Source: an uncultured Maribacter sp. (GTDB lineage: Bacteria > Bacteroidota > Bacteroidia > Flavobacteriales > Flavobacteriaceae). From it: DNA of 64,000 nt. Made by a program: the position numbers and the translations under genes. The stretch is taken from NCBI GenBank assembly GCA_947504045.1, contig CANNFY010000006.1, positions 62,001-126,000 on the forward strand, read 5' to 3'. This document shows positions 24,701 to 34,106 of the stretch, in pieces. How positions within the stretch are numbered: the stretch's first letter is position 1; each line of letters starts with the position of its first letter. A model generated the notes under the pieces. It ran no database searches and had not been told where the DNA came from. It saw only the letters and a program-made list of their open reading frames with translations.

Positions 24701-27700
24701 TAATTTTGGAGCTCCTATTACATTTACGTCTAATAATTTTAATTACGATACTAGTGTTGCAGGTACCTATGTATTTAGAGTAACGGATAATCAAGGTTGT
24801 GTGGCAGAATCTGCGCCACTTATTGTAAATCCACCAGCAGGTATAGATCCGGCAACAACAGATACTAGAGATGTTACTTGTGGACAAACAGCAAATGGTT
24901 CGGTTACTATTACGCCAGATGCAACTAGTGGAGTTCCACCATATGAAATTAGCTTTGATGGAGGTGCATTTAGTTCGCAAACGGTGTATTCTAATTTAGC
25001 AGTAGGAACCTATCCTTTTACTGTTAGAGATGCCAGAGGTTGTATTGTAGATCAAACGGTAGATATATTTTTAGATACAACGCCAACACCAGATACAGAT
25101 GTAGATGAAATACCTGCAATCTGTTCAGCAAGTGTTTTAAGTGGAGGTATACGTATAAATAGTGTTACAAACGGAGCTGAAAATTTTAGTTTTATCATAG
25201 AAGATAATACAGGAACTGAAGTTGCACGCCAAGATAATGTAACAAGAGCAGGAGCTACTTCTTTAGATATTTATGATGTAGATTTAGTGCCAGGAAGTTA
25301 TACTGTAATTACTATAGATGCTAACGGGTGTACAGATATAGATACGGTTACCATAACAAGTAACGAAGTGGTAATAACACCAATACCACCACCAGCACCT
25401 ATAGATTGTAATGATGCGTCTTTTACTTATGCGGTAAGTGTAAGTGGAGGAACAGGGTCTTATGAAATAAAATTAGATCATCAGCCTTCTTTTTACCCTT
25501 TAAATAATAACCCATCTACAAATGATCACACATTTGATAATACTACAGATGGTATTACTTATGGTGTTGCGTATACGGTACAGGTAATAGATACGGGTTC
25601 TAATTGTATTTATGAGCAAGAAATTCCACCAGTAGATGGTTTTTCATTACTAGAGGTAACTGCTACATCTACGCCTGGAGCATGTGATGTAAATAGAAAT
25701 GGTGAGATAGCTTATGAAGTTACAGGGTATACTGTAGGAAATAATTTACGAATAGAGTTACTTAATAATGCAGATAATACTTCTATAGTGTTACATAGTT
25801 CTGTTACAACAACAGCTGCTACATTCAGTGATACTTATGCAGAACTACCAGGAGATTATCAGGTTTTAGTTACTAATTTATCAGATACCTGTACAGATGC
25901 TGCTGGAGTAGTAATAAATCAAAATTTACCATCAATAGATATATTAACACAAGAGCCAGCAAACTGTAATGCTTTAGGGCAAATTACAGTGCAAGGTAGA
26001 GGTGGTAATGGAGGGCCTTATACATATGCTTTTGTTAATCAAGGGGATCCAGAACCTGCAGCAGGAGCTTATTCTACAGAAACTACTTTTGTTGCCCCAG
26101 ATGGTAATTATGATGTGTATGTAAAAGATGCAAGTGGTTGTACTTCTTTTGATATTGCTACGGTAATATTATTAGAACCAAATTTACCAACGCCAACATT
26201 TGATGTAGTTAACCAATGTAATACAAGTGCAACATCTTTTGATATTCTTGTACGTATGCCTAATACGGTAGATACACCAAGATATACTTTGGGAGGTGTA
26301 GAAGCGTTTCCTGTAATTAATGGTTCTTTTTGGGAGCATACTTATACTGTTAGTAGTCCTGGTGATTATGTAGTAGATGTAGTAGATGCTAATGGTTGTA
26401 CAGGGCAAGGTACTGCTACTGTGTATGATTTTTTAGCAGCATCAGGAGAGTTTTCTAACGAGTCTACTTGTAATAATGCAGATGGCGAAATAACAATTAC
26501 TACTACAGGAGGTAGTGGCGATTTTAGCTTTGACATAACTGGAGTAGATTATACAGGGGCAGCATATACGGCGCCACAACAAATAAATGACCCAATATTT
26601 ACTGGGTTATTACCTGGCACTTATGAAGTGCTAGTTACAGATAGACAGGGGGCATTATGCGACTTTACAGTAACAGATATTAACCTTAATAGAGCATCGT
26701 TACCAACAATTACTTCAGAAATACCAACAAATATTAGTTGTCATAATTCAGATGATGGTACTTTAGAAATTGTAGTAGATCCAGCGGATCCATTGTTTCC
26801 ATTTACTTCTGAAGATTTACCAATAGAATATATACTTACAAATGTAGATACCTCATTAGAGGTGACAAGAAATAATACAGGGTCATTTACAGGGTTAGAA
26901 GCAGGTAGATACCAGGTAGAAGTACTTACAGCAAGAGATTGTAGTGTATTATCTGCTATTCATGAAATTATTAATCCAGCGGATTTTGCAATATCTGCTA
27001 CTGCGCCAGATTTTGCATGTGAGCCAGGGGCAAATAGGTTTAGTTCTACTATTCTTACAGTATCAGTAGATCAGCCAGGAACCGTAGGTAGCGGATATAA
27101 TTATAGTATTGAAGGTTTTTCTAATTACCAAACTAGTAATACTTTCGAAATAGTAGATAATGGTAGTACACAAACTATTACAGTGTATGCTATAGATGGT
27201 AATGGTTGCCAAACAACAGCTACTCCAGTAGTTATTAATCCGCCAAATGATGTGGTTCCTTCCATAATAGAAGAAGATCCATTAAACTGTGCAAATCCAG
27301 AACGTGTAAGAATACAAGTGGTTACAGATCCTGTAGGGCCGGTTAATTTTACAGTAAGTACAACTTCAGCTGTTCCAGTAGCAGATGTTACTAATGCTTC
27401 AGGAGATGATTATGTAGATATTTATTTGCCAGTTGCAGGAGATTATATTTTTGAAGTTTTAGATAATAATGGTGGATGTACGTATCCAATGCCAGTACAT
27501 ACAGTAGCAGAGCCTATTACCCCTACAGTAGTAATAGCTGAAGCTAAGCCTATAAGTTGCTTTACTCCTGGAAATGATGGAGAATTATCAATAACAGTAA
27601 CCGATTATGTTGGTTTATATGATTATAGAGTTTTTAGTGGAGATGATCCATCAAAAACAACAGTTATTACTTCTGGTACAGGTTTAGATACAGCTAGTAA

Positions 27701-30278
27701 TCCTTCTATTATAACAGGTTTGTCAGGTGGTAACTATTTTGTAGAAGTTACATCTACAGGAACTCCTTTTTGTGATTCGGATAGTAATATTGCTACAATA
27801 CGTACACCTAACGGAAATTTAGAAGTAACAGCTAATGAAATTGGAAATACTAGTTGTAGTAACGATACAGGTAGGATAGAAGCTATAGGTACCGGAGGTT
27901 GGGATACTTCTGCTTATGAATATAGGTTGTTAGAAAGTACAGATGGTGGAACTACATACTCTAATGAAATTGCAGCATTTTCTAATGTTAATGAATTTGA
28001 AAACTTGCCTAGTGGCGATTATAGAGTGGAAATAAGAGATGTTGAAGGTTGTATTAACGATTTTGATATTTCTTTAGCAGCAGTTCCTCAAATAAATGCA
28101 GGTATTAGAGAGCCATTAGCATTGCAATGTCCTGCTGGTAATAATGCGGTTTTAGAAGCCTATGATCCAACAAGTGGAGATGCTACAACAGCAACTGCAG
28201 GAGCAACAGGTGGTTTTGCAGGAGCAGGATATAATTATAGATTATTGTATTTAAATAGTAACGATAATACTGATGTAGCTTCTTATAGCGGATTACAAAA
28301 CTCACCTACCTTTGTAGGAGCAAGTGGCGGATATATTAGTGCTGGTTGGTATGCAATAGAAGTTTCTTCTAGTTTTAATTGTTTATTTGTAACAGTGCCA
28401 TATTATGTGGATCCACCGCCACCAGTAGAGCCTAGTTTAGTACAAACTCGTGTGCCTGGCTGTGGTGGAGCAGGTGAAATGCGCTTAGATATAGAAAATT
28501 ATGACCCTAGCTTTGTATATGAATATTTACGAATAGAAAATGGTTCTGTTGTAGGTGTTTATACAGATATGGTTGGTTCTTCTGTAACAGTTTCTGGTAA
28601 TGCAGGTATTTCTTATCAGTTTGATGTAAGGAAGAAAAATGCCTCAAATACTTGTGCTGCTGTTAGGTCTAATGGTATTACTATGACAGATGCTTCGGTA
28701 CTAACACTTTTACCAAATTCTCCAGTAGATCCTATTTCATGTGCTTCAGAGCTAGATGGTAGAATAGAGTCTTTTGCAAATGGAGGAGTAGGTAACAATA
28801 TGTTTACGCTTTATATAGGCCAGCCTATAGATGGTTTTAATGCAGGAACTGCTACTATTTATAGAGGCCCACAACCAGATGGTACTTTTGAAGGTTTACC
28901 AGAAGGAGCAGATTATTGGGTAGGGGTTACTAGTGGTTTAACTTGTGAAGCTGTAGATGGTCCTTTTGAAATTATTCGACCAGAACCTATTGTGTTTACC
29001 GCAGATCCAGTTTCTGTAAGTTGTTTTGGAGAAGAAGATGGAGGAATAAGTATAGAAGTGCAATCTGGAGGGGAAGGATTGTTACAATTCGCTATTGGAC
29101 CTAATTTTAATGAGTTTTTTAGCGATCCTGCAACACCTAGAGCATATGTTTTTGATGAGTTAGCTGCTGGAGAGTATGAAATTCTTATTAAGGATGATAA
29201 TGGTTGTTTTGAAAAAGACTTTATTACAGTTGGTGAGCCAGATGTTTTAGAAGTTACAAATATTGTTACTACACCAGAACTATGTATTGGTGCTAATGAT
29301 GGAACTTTATCTTTTAATATTACTGGAGGTACCCAATTTAATGATGTGTTAATACATCCTACACCTTATTATGAATATAAGTTTGAAAAAATAAGTCCGG
29401 TAGATGAAACAGGAACAGGAGTTTTTGCTCCATATGATGGGCAGACAATAGAAAACTTAGAAGGAGGAGCTTCTTATGCATTGTATATAAGAGATGTAAA
29501 TGGGTGTGAAACAACAGAAGTAATATCTATTACAATTGGGGTAGATTTAACTGCTGAACCAATTGTAGAATATGGTTGTGAAGGAATATTTCCTAACAGT
29601 ACCACTACTGTACAAATGCAAGAAACTAGTTTACTGCCAGATTTATTATTTGCGCTAGATCCAATAGATCCAACAGATCCGGTAACAGCTATGGCAGGAA
29701 CAGATTATGTATTTGGTAATTTAACTCCTGGTGATCATATAGTTTATATATATCATGAAAATGGATGTACTAATACGGTAGAGTTTACTATTGATGCATA
29801 TGATCCATTAACACTTAATGCAATAAAAACTGGGCCAAACGAATTAACAGCTAGTGCCGAAGGCGGTTATGGAGGATATGAATTTTTCTTTCAAGGAGAA
29901 TCTTATGGTGCAGAAACTGTTTATACCACAAACGAAAGTACTGTGGTTGAGGTTAGGGTAGTGGATAGTAACGGATGTTCTGCTACAGTAACAGTGCCTT
30001 TTGAGTTTACAGGTATGTTAGATATTCCTAATGCATTTACTCCGGATGGTGATGGGTTAAATGATTATTGGTCACCGAATAATAGAGAGTTTTTCCCTAA
30101 TATAGAGGTTAAAATTTATGATAGATATGGTCGTGTAGTAGCTATACTAGATAATGTTACACATTGGGATGGTAATTATGAAGGTTCTCCAGTTCCTACA
30201 GGCGATTATTGGTATGTGGTAAATGCTAATGATAAAAGTAAAATACAATTTGTTGGGCATTTTACTTTGTATAGATAA
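21723..30278 (+). CDS. giant SprB-like repeat adhesin with T9SS type B sorting domain
   Basis: A 2,851-residue secreted surface protein. An N-terminal signal peptide (about 1-28) and a non-repeat head of about 150 residues precede some 25 repeats of 80-110 residues. The repeats share an opening Cys, a GG(x)PY.Y.I core, a G.Y.v.V.D..GC ending and a following P-rich link, as in SprB-type repeats of gliding flavobacteria. The last ~85 residues (IPNAFTPDGDGLNDYW ... VKIYDRYGR ... GDYWYVV) form the gliding-motility C-terminal/type B sorting domain. It is monocistronic and ends at a strong hairpin. No PorP/SprF-like partner follows, unlike sprB. Function as motility or surface adhesin is inferred. 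Confidence 0.92.
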   Translation: MLPKKTKYTLYAVLLVIVSAIYSSAVANTTVFEVLKDISISEQDAAPKTEFTRTENTNTFNTKSKNVTATSMVAPMFTTIVQGADSEVTCNDNGFTVARFNLCGDFDDRVLSLSGGPYTTVQWQEFTCAPDVNEDCPDTTISCYSTVSMGQTYTLDASSISSTTGAEYRVIADGQPYYIKVKKSSITQTYVKQDYICGVDGRIQITNLSSAYEFSIDSGSGFGPWQGPIFDNLLPGTYVVKARLQNTPNTCEYPYEPITIDQLDMDIDVTFVDAQCSGETGSVTVTPTAGIGPYKYTLINDSGVAQEFTAFIADNPYTFSAVGFGTYTVQVETQQCTGDPLNGIDPPRQTLDTSGNPIVIGDGLVALDASTEVNSSFGCSTITSVDITVNTSGGAPPYTFIVNGSGPTSPSYTGTTTHTVTSPGSYDFLITDSNGCTITASSNVESLLPPDVNATGIDGTCSNGGAKINFNVTDARGYNLSYRVDPGDPWVASNQITVTADPSGTLYDQIEVRYQQGGFECTMPLNDVTVSSVGVISGTATKISDRTCDGSGGTIGGQIDFGPASGGSGSGYTFSIDGTNFTTTTSYTNLVAGTYTPMIEDGGGCRLELTPITILEVDPPTDIDFVATNSNCAANTVDLQLVPTLGTGGATIANFSIISPFVNDNGASDTFVALDATQSYIFQIRDSNGCTYTEGYSPVLTSSIRARVKSGGDLRVCNGATDGTGTFLIDGFGTNYTYNINGGTESAPQNNGEVDLPLSGQGTYTITVTDVDTGCTDTASFDIQEAAPLTLTGAVTDMSCANGNVGRVRATATGGWEAYSYTLTPPSGPVQGPKSGRTFNNLTEAGTYELLVEDTEGCTATFSFTLTPLDAPTISLDTTASDFCYVAGTGATAVVSSTAGTAPIGTHEYRINGGTLQASSTFSGLTPGNYTIEVVDDNNCTDSVNITIEAQLRVNTSLVTEIPCGTSDGRIRVNINGGYTPGSQYEVSIDDGVNFGAPITFTSNNFNYDTSVAGTYVFRVTDNQGCVAESAPLIVNPPAGIDPATTDTRDVTCGQTANGSVTITPDATSGVPPYEISFDGGAFSSQTVYSNLAVGTYPFTVRDARGCIVDQTVDIFLDTTPTPDTDVDEIPAICSASVLSGGIRINSVTNGAENFSFIIEDNTGTEVARQDNVTRAGATSLDIYDVDLVPGSYTVITIDANGCTDIDTVTITSNEVVITPIPPPAPIDCNDASFTYAVSVSGGTGSYEIKLDHQPSFYPLNNNPSTNDHTFDNTTDGITYGVAYTVQVIDTGSNCIYEQEIPPVDGFSLLEVTATSTPGACDVNRNGEIAYEVTGYTVGNNLRIELLNNADNTSIVLHSSVTTTAATFSDTYAELPGDYQVLVTNLSDTCTDAAGVVINQNLPSIDILTQEPANCNALGQITVQGRGGNGGPYTYAFVNQGDPEPAAGAYSTETTFVAPDGNYDVYVKDASGCTSFDIATVILLEPNLPTPTFDVVNQCNTSATSFDILVRMPNTVDTPRYTLGGVEAFPVINGSFWEHTYTVSSPGDYVVDVVDANGCTGQGTATVYDFLAASGEFSNESTCNNADGEITITTTGGSGDFSFDITGVDYTGAAYTAPQQINDPIFTGLLPGTYEVLVTDRQGALCDFTVTDINLNRASLPTITSEIPTNISCHNSDDGTLEIVVDPADPLFPFTSEDLPIEYILTNVDTSLEVTRNNTGSFTGLEAGRYQVEVLTARDCSVLSAIHEIINPADFAISATAPDFACEPGANRFSSTILTVSVDQPGTVGSGYNYSIEGFSNYQTSNTFEIVDNGSTQTITVYAIDGNGCQTTATPVVINPPNDVVPSIIEEDPLNCANPERVRIQVVTDPVGPVNFTVSTTSAVPVADVTNASGDDYVDIYLPVAGDYIFEVLDNNGGCTYPMPVHTVAEPITPTVVIAEAKPISCFTPGNDGELSITVTDYVGLYDYRVFSGDDPSKTTVITSGTGLDTASNPSIITGLSGGNYFVEVTSTGTPFCDSDSNIATIRTPNGNLEVTANEIGNTSCSNDTGRIEAIGTGGWDTSAYEYRLLESTDGGTTYSNEIAAFSNVNEFENLPSGDYRVEIRDVEGCINDFDISLAAVPQINAGIREPLALQCPAGNNAVLEAYDPTSGDATTATAGATGGFAGAGYNYRLLYLNSNDNTDVASYSGLQNSPTFVGASGGYISAGWYAIEVSSSFNCLFVTVPYYVDPPPPVEPSLVQTRVPGCGGAGEMRLDIENYDPSFVYEYLRIENGSVVGVYTDMVGSSVTVSGNAGISYQFDVRKKNASNTCAAVRSNGITMTDASVLTLLPNSPVDPISCASELDGRIESFANGGVGNNMFTLYIGQPIDGFNAGTATIYRGPQPDGTFEGLPEGADYWVGVTSGLTCEAVDGPFEIIRPEPIVFTADPVSVSCFGEEDGGISIEVQSGGEGLLQFAIGPNFNEFFSDPATPRAYVFDELAAGEYEILIKDDNGCFEKDFITVGEPDVLEVTNIVTTPELCIGANDGTLSFNITGGTQFNDVLIHPTPYYEYKFEKISPVDETGTGVFAPYDGQTIENLEGGASYALYIRDVNGCETTEVISITIGVDLTAEPIVEYGCEGIFPNSTTTVQMQETSLLPDLLFALDPIDPTDPVTAMAGTDYVFGNLTPGDHIVYIYHENGCTNTVEFTIDAYDPLTLNAIKTGPNELTASAEGGYGGYEFFFQGESYGAETVYTTNESTVVEVRVVDSNGCSATVTVPFEFTGMLDIPNAFTPDGDGLNDYWSPNNREFFPNIEVKIYDRYGRVVAILDNVTHWDGNYEGSPVPTGDYWYVVNANDKSKIQFVGHFTLYR

Positions 30279-30290
30279 TTAATTGATTTT

Positions 30291-30318
30291 TAAGATTCGA
30301 GGTAAGCCTCGAATCTTA
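30291..30318. terminator. strong bidirectional terminator hairpin
   Basis: Twelve-base perfect arms TAAGATTCGAGG/CCTCGAATCTTA with a 4-base loop, placed between the adhesin stop and the convergent methyltransferase gene. T-rich sequence precedes it and A/T-rich sequence follows, so it can serve both strands. Confidence 0.85.
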
Positions 30319-30335
30319 AATCTTGTTAATGCTCC

Positions 30336-31520
30336 TTAATTGTGTTTACTGCAAATTAATACCGTTAAGTCATTATTCATAGTTGTTGTAAAAAAAAGAT
30401 AGGTGTCTCCACCATCTTTAATTTTAAACTTTTTTCGTAGATTAGAAACACTTTCAGGAAAGTTGCGAGTTGTAATATTTGCTTTAGAAATATTTACTTC
30501 TTTTATGGCTTTTTTATTAAAGGGAATTCCTTTTTCAATTTTAAATATTCGCCCAGGAAAGTTAAGAACTTCTTGTTTACTAGTATATAAATGAGAATTT
30601 ACGTGTAGTTTACTTAAATTAAGTTTTTCTCCTAAAATTTTAAATGCTCCAGATTTTAATATAGCTGCATTAGGTTCATAAAGAAATTGTTGCGGTAGAT
30701 TGTATGTTGTTGTGGCTTCTTTTTCGTCATTAAAATTAAAACTAAAGGTGTCTGTTTTTTGTTTTCCAATATTTATGGTTTTAATTTCTATAGAACCAGT
30801 GTACTCTTTTTCTAATATCCAAATAAGCTCTTTTACATCATTTTCTAACGAAACTACATGTATTTCTTTAACCTGTTTTAGTTCCGAAATTCCTATAGAA
30901 AAATCTAAAAGAGGAGATGTTTTTACAGCAATATTATTAGAGTGTTTAAATAGCAGATTTAAATTTTCGGGAACATTAGGAAGACAATCTGAAAGTAAAA
31001 AAACTTTACCTTTTACCTCATTTCTTCGAGAAGGGTCTATGTAAATCCAATCATAAAAAGAATTGTTTTCTTCTAAATATTTTAATCCATCAATAGAAAA
31101 ACTTTTAATGTTTTTAGCGTCTAATTCTTTAAAATTATGCGCAGCAATTTTAGCCAGGTTTTCATTTATTTCGCAATGAGTAACTTCTGTTATTTTTTTA
31201 CTAAAATAGTAACTATCTATACCAAAGCCACCAGTAAGATCTATAACGGAATTTTGGTTTAAAATAGAAGCTTTGTATTCAGCAGTTTTTTCGGATGAGG
31301 TTTGCTCTATATTTAATTTATTTGGGTAGTAAATATTTGGAGTATTAAACCATATAGGAAGCTTTTTTTGGCACTTTTTTTTGGCTTCAATTTGTTCTGC
31401 TAATTCTTTGGAGCTAACCTCAATAAAAGGAGACTTTTTTAATAATACTGACATGGTGTCAGTATTAGTATTTTTATTTATAAATTCCTGAACACCAGTA
31501 TTTAATATGTTTTTATTCAA
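30336..31520 (-). CDS. class I SAM methyltransferase with THUMP-like domain
   Basis: A 394-residue cytoplasmic protein. The Rossmann motif VIDLTGGFGID (about 92-102) and acidic CEINENLAKIAAHNF bind S-adenosylmethionine; YIDPSRR follows near residue 160. The C-terminal part (about 290-390) resembles the THUMP-like domain common in Bacteroidota members of this group, with KANITTRNFP and KDGGDTYLFF near the end. The start is TTG, giving the expected MNKNILNTGVQEFI N-terminus. It is the last gene of a DUF4159/AI-2E/methyltransferase unit, 7 bases after the permease gene. RNA is the likely substrate, unproven. Confidence 0.82.
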   Translation of the reverse strand: MNKNILNTGVQEFINKNTNTDTMSVLLKKSPFIEVSSKELAEQIEAKKKCQKKLPIWFNTPNIYYPNKLNIEQTSSEKTAEYKASILNQNSVIDLTGGFGIDSYYFSKKITEVTHCEINENLAKIAAHNFKELDAKNIKSFSIDGLKYLEENNSFYDWIYIDPSRRNEVKGKVFLLSDCLPNVPENLNLLFKHSNNIAVKTSPLLDFSIGISELKQVKEIHVVSLENDVKELIWILEKEYTGSIEIKTINIGKQKTDTFSFNFNDEKEATTTYNLPQQFLYEPNAAILKSGAFKILGEKLNLSKLHVNSHLYTSKQEVLNFPGRIFKIEKGIPFNKKAIKEVNISKANITTRNFPESVSNLRKKFKIKDGGDTYLFFTTTMNNDLTVLICSKHN

Positions 31521-31527
31521 AGTTATG

Positions 31528-32628
31528 CTATAAATTTTGGGTTAAAGATTTTACAAGCTTGTTTTCAGATAAAAATTCTTTTAAAATAACTTTTATAGCA
31601 GTGTATCCGGGTACAGCAACAATCATTCCTACTACGCCAAAAAGTAATCCGGCAATTATAATTACTAAGAAGATTTCTAGAGGGTGCGATTTAACACTAT
31701 TAGAAAAAATAAACGGTTGAGAAAAGAAATTATCTACCAGTTGCCCTATTAATAATCCTATTAAAACATAACCGGATTTTGGTAGTATTACCTCGCTGAA
31801 ATCGGCACCCAAATTACTGGTCATTGTTAAGCCAATCATTAATACTCCACCAATTAAAGGACCCACGTATGGGATAATGTTAAATAGAGAGCAAAGGAAT
31901 GCAATTACAATGGCATTTTCTATGCCAATTATTACTAATACAATGGTGTAGATTATAAACAAAATAAATATTTGTAAAAGTAAACCTAGAAAATATCTAG
32001 AAAGTAAATTGTTTATTTTTTCGATAGAATTAATTGTTCTGTTCTCATTCTTATTTGGAACAAACATTAATAATCCGTTTTGAAATAATTTACTGTCTTT
32101 TAAAAAGAAAAATGAAATAAATAATACCGAAAATAAACCAATACTAAGAGAGCTTAAAATGTTTAAAAAAGAGTTTAAGAAATCTGGTATAAAACCAATA
32201 TTTAGTCCTTCTAAAATATTCTTTTCAATTTCTGCATCTTCTATAGCATCACTTACTTCAGAGGTAGAAAAGCCTAAATAATTTGTTATTTCTTTGTAAA
32301 GGGTGTTTACATTTTCTTGTAACTTATCAATATCTAATAAGGATAGATTTTTCCCTTGCTCAGATAATAATGGAACAAACAATGCAACTATACCAACTAA
32401 AATACCCACCATTAAAAGCATAGATGCAATTACGGCTAATGTATTAGGAAATTTTAGTTTACGTCTTAAAAACAATACAATGGGTCTTCCTATAAGTGCA
32501 ATTACAGCAGCAATAGCTAAATAAGCAATAACAGATTGTATTTGGTATAAAAAGTATGCGAGTAATACTATAGCAGTAACAATGCCTATTGCTTGTAAAA
32601 TACCATTTGCTATAATTTTAGATTTCAT
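31528..32628 (-). CDS. AI-2E family (PerM/YdiK-like) transporter
   Basis: A 366-residue inner-membrane protein with about eight helices. The N-terminal helix pair, a soluble middle portion (about 90-160), and a C-terminal bundle with PYVGPLIGGVLMIGLT are typical of the AI-2E transporter family, once named for autoinducer-2 export and now linked to sodium/proton exchange and other exports. It lies 4 bases after the DUF4159 gene and 7 before the methyltransferase. The substrate is not predictable here. Confidence 0.88.
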   Translation of the reverse strand: MKSKIIANGILQAIGIVTAIVLLAYFLYQIQSVIAYLAIAAVIALIGRPIVLFLRRKLKFPNTLAVIASMLLMVGILVGIVALFVPLLSEQGKNLSLLDIDKLQENVNTLYKEITNYLGFSTSEVSDAIEDAEIEKNILEGLNIGFIPDFLNSFLNILSSLSIGLFSVLFISFFFLKDSKLFQNGLLMFVPNKNENRTINSIEKINNLLSRYFLGLLLQIFILFIIYTIVLVIIGIENAIVIAFLCSLFNIIPYVGPLIGGVLMIGLTMTSNLGADFSEVILPKSGYVLIGLLIGQLVDNFFSQPFIFSNSVKSHPLEIFLVIIIAGLLFGVVGMIVAVPGYTAIKVILKEFLSENKLVKSLTQNL

Positions 32629-32632
32629 TTTA

Positions 32633-33283
32633 CTAGTTTTTAAATGCGTAGTTTATAATATTGGCTCCCATTTTTAATGCTTTTTCTCGTACCTCTACGG
32701 GGTCATTATGTACAGATGGGTCTTCCCAGCCATCTCCTAAGTCAGATTCAAATGTAAATAATAATACAAGTCTTCCTTCATGAAAAAAACCAAATGCTTG
32801 CGGCCTTTTGTTATTGTGTTCATGAATTTTGGGTAGGCCTTCTTTAAAGGTAAATTTGTTTTTAAATATTTCATGGTTTTTTCCTATCTCTTCTAATTCT
32901 TTATTCGGAAATATTTTTACTAATTCCTTTCTTAAATAAGGTTCCATGCCATAGTTATCATCAATATGTAAAAAGCCTCCAGATAGAAGATAGTTTTTTA
33001 AGTTTTGGGCTTCTTTTTCGCTAAATAAAACATTTCCGTGCCCAGTCATATGAACATATGGGTATTGAAAAATAGAAGAGCTGCCAGCTTCTGCAATTTG
33101 TGGTTTTTCTTTTATTGTAGTATTTAAGTTTTTATTGCAAAAAGATATTAAATTAGGAAGTGCAGTAGGGTTACTATACCAATCTCCACCACCATTATAT
33201 TTTAAAGTGGCAATTTCTTGCGACCAAGAAAAAATTGGACAAATTAAAATTAAAGTTAAAAGCTTTTTTATGGGGTGTTTCAT
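32633..33283 (-). CDS. DUF4159 domain protein, exported
   Basis: A 216-residue protein with an N-terminal signal peptide (about 1-21). The body matches DUF4159: LKYNGGGDWYSNPTALPNL, MTGHGNVLFSEKEAQNL, GGFLHIDDNYGMEPYLRKE and a C-terminal MGANIINYAFKN. The fold resembles class I glutamine amidotransferase-like domains, but no function is established. It is the first gene of its operon, with a -7 box and a perfect inverted repeat between promoter and ATG. The DNA arrangement suggests specific regulation. Confidence 0.85.
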   Translation of the reverse strand: MKHPIKKLLTLILICPIFSWSQEIATLKYNGGGDWYSNPTALPNLISFCNKNLNTTIKEKPQIAEAGSSSIFQYPYVHMTGHGNVLFSEKEAQNLKNYLLSGGFLHIDDNYGMEPYLRKELVKIFPNKELEEIGKNHEIFKNKFTFKEGLPKIHEHNNKRPQAFGFFHEGRLVLLFTFESDLGDGWEDPSVHNDPVEVREKALKMGANIINYAFKN

Positions 33284-33306
33284 AAATATCTCGTAATTAG
33301 ATATTT
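33284..33306. promoter_or_regulatory. perfect inverted repeat between the DUF4159 promoter and its start codon
   Basis: AAATATCT and AGATATTT enclose 7 bases. The repeat begins directly after the -7 box and ends at the ATG, so it covers the transcription start and the whole leader. It may be an operator or a 5'-UTR hairpin hiding the start codon. Confidence 0.55.
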
Positions 33307-33314
33307 CAAATGTA
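33307..33314 (-). promoter_or_regulatory. -7 promoter box of the DUF4159 operon
   Basis: Reads TACATTTG on the minus strand, an exact TAnnTTTG match 24 bases before the ATG. No good -33 element is visible. Confidence 0.55.
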
Positions 33315-33379
33315 ACAATTATGAAGTTTAAATAATATGGCCAAGAGATTAAACTACACCAATTTACCTTTTTTATATT

Positions 33380-34087
33380 TTAGTTTTGATTAATTATAGC
33401 AAGAGTAGTGCAAGCAACAATTGCAGCAGTTTCTGTTCTAAGTCTGTTTTTTCCTAAAGATACAGGTGAAAACCCACTTGTAAATGCGGCATTAATTTCT
33501 GGAGACGAAAAGTCTCCTTCTGGCCCTATAAGTATTGTGGTGTTTTTATTTGCAGCCGCTTTTTTAGATAGGTCTATTTTTTCGGTTTCTTCGCAATGTG
33601 CTATAAATAATTGACCGCTATGTTCTTTTTGTATAAAATCTTTATAGGTAGTTAAGGGGTTAAGTTTTGGTAAAAAAGTTTGTAACGATTGTTTCATGGC
33701 AGATTGTACAACTTTCTCCATGCGTTCTTGTTTTATAACTTTTCTTTCTGAATTTTGACATACTATTGGAGTAATTTCGTTTATACCAATTTCAGTTGCC
33801 TTTTCTAGAAACCACTCAAAGCGGTCGTTATTTTTTGTAGGCGCAACAGCTAAATGAATCCAAAATGTATTAGGCGTATTTTCTTTAAGGTTTAAAATGG
33901 TAGCGGTACATTTTTTTGGGTTTGCTACTGTTATTTTAGAAGTTAATAAAAGTCCTTTTCCGTTTGTTATGGTCAGAATATCGTTTTCTTTTTTTCTAAG
34001 TACTCTTACAATGTGTTTGCTCTCCTCTTCATTAAAGGTGAAGTTTTTTGTAGTGCTGTCTAAATTCGGATTATAAAATAATTGCAT
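33380..34087 (-). CDS. rsmE: 16S rRNA m3U1498 methyltransferase RsmE
   Basis: SPOUT-class methyltransferase that modifies U1498 of 16S rRNA in the assembled 30S subunit. It has 235 residues: an N-terminal PUA-like part (HIVRVLRKKENDILTITNGKG) and a C-terminal trefoil-knot domain with ILIGPEGDFS and SLGKNRLRTETAAI, the SAM-binding knot signature. The usual GPEGG is GPEGD here. It is the third gene of the tsaD-tfoX-rsmE run, with 19 bases between it and the TfoX-like gene. Identity is secure. Confidence 0.94.
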   Translation of the reverse strand: MQLFYNPNLDSTTKNFTFNEEESKHIVRVLRKKENDILTITNGKGLLLTSKITVANPKKCTATILNLKENTPNTFWIHLAVAPTKNNDRFEWFLEKATEIGINEITPIVCQNSERKVIKQERMEKVVQSAMKQSLQTFLPKLNPLTTYKDFIQKEHSGQLFIAHCEETEKIDLSKKAAANKNTTILIGPEGDFSSPEINAAFTSGFSPVSLGKNRLRTETAAIVACTTLAIINQN

Positions 34088-34106
34088 TGCTATATTTTAG
34101 AATAAA

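Noticed and set aside
22400-29900. Possible tandem DNA repeat array in the adhesin
   Set aside because: The repeat is at the protein level only; neighbouring units differ strongly in DNA and length, so no DNA tandem array is reported.
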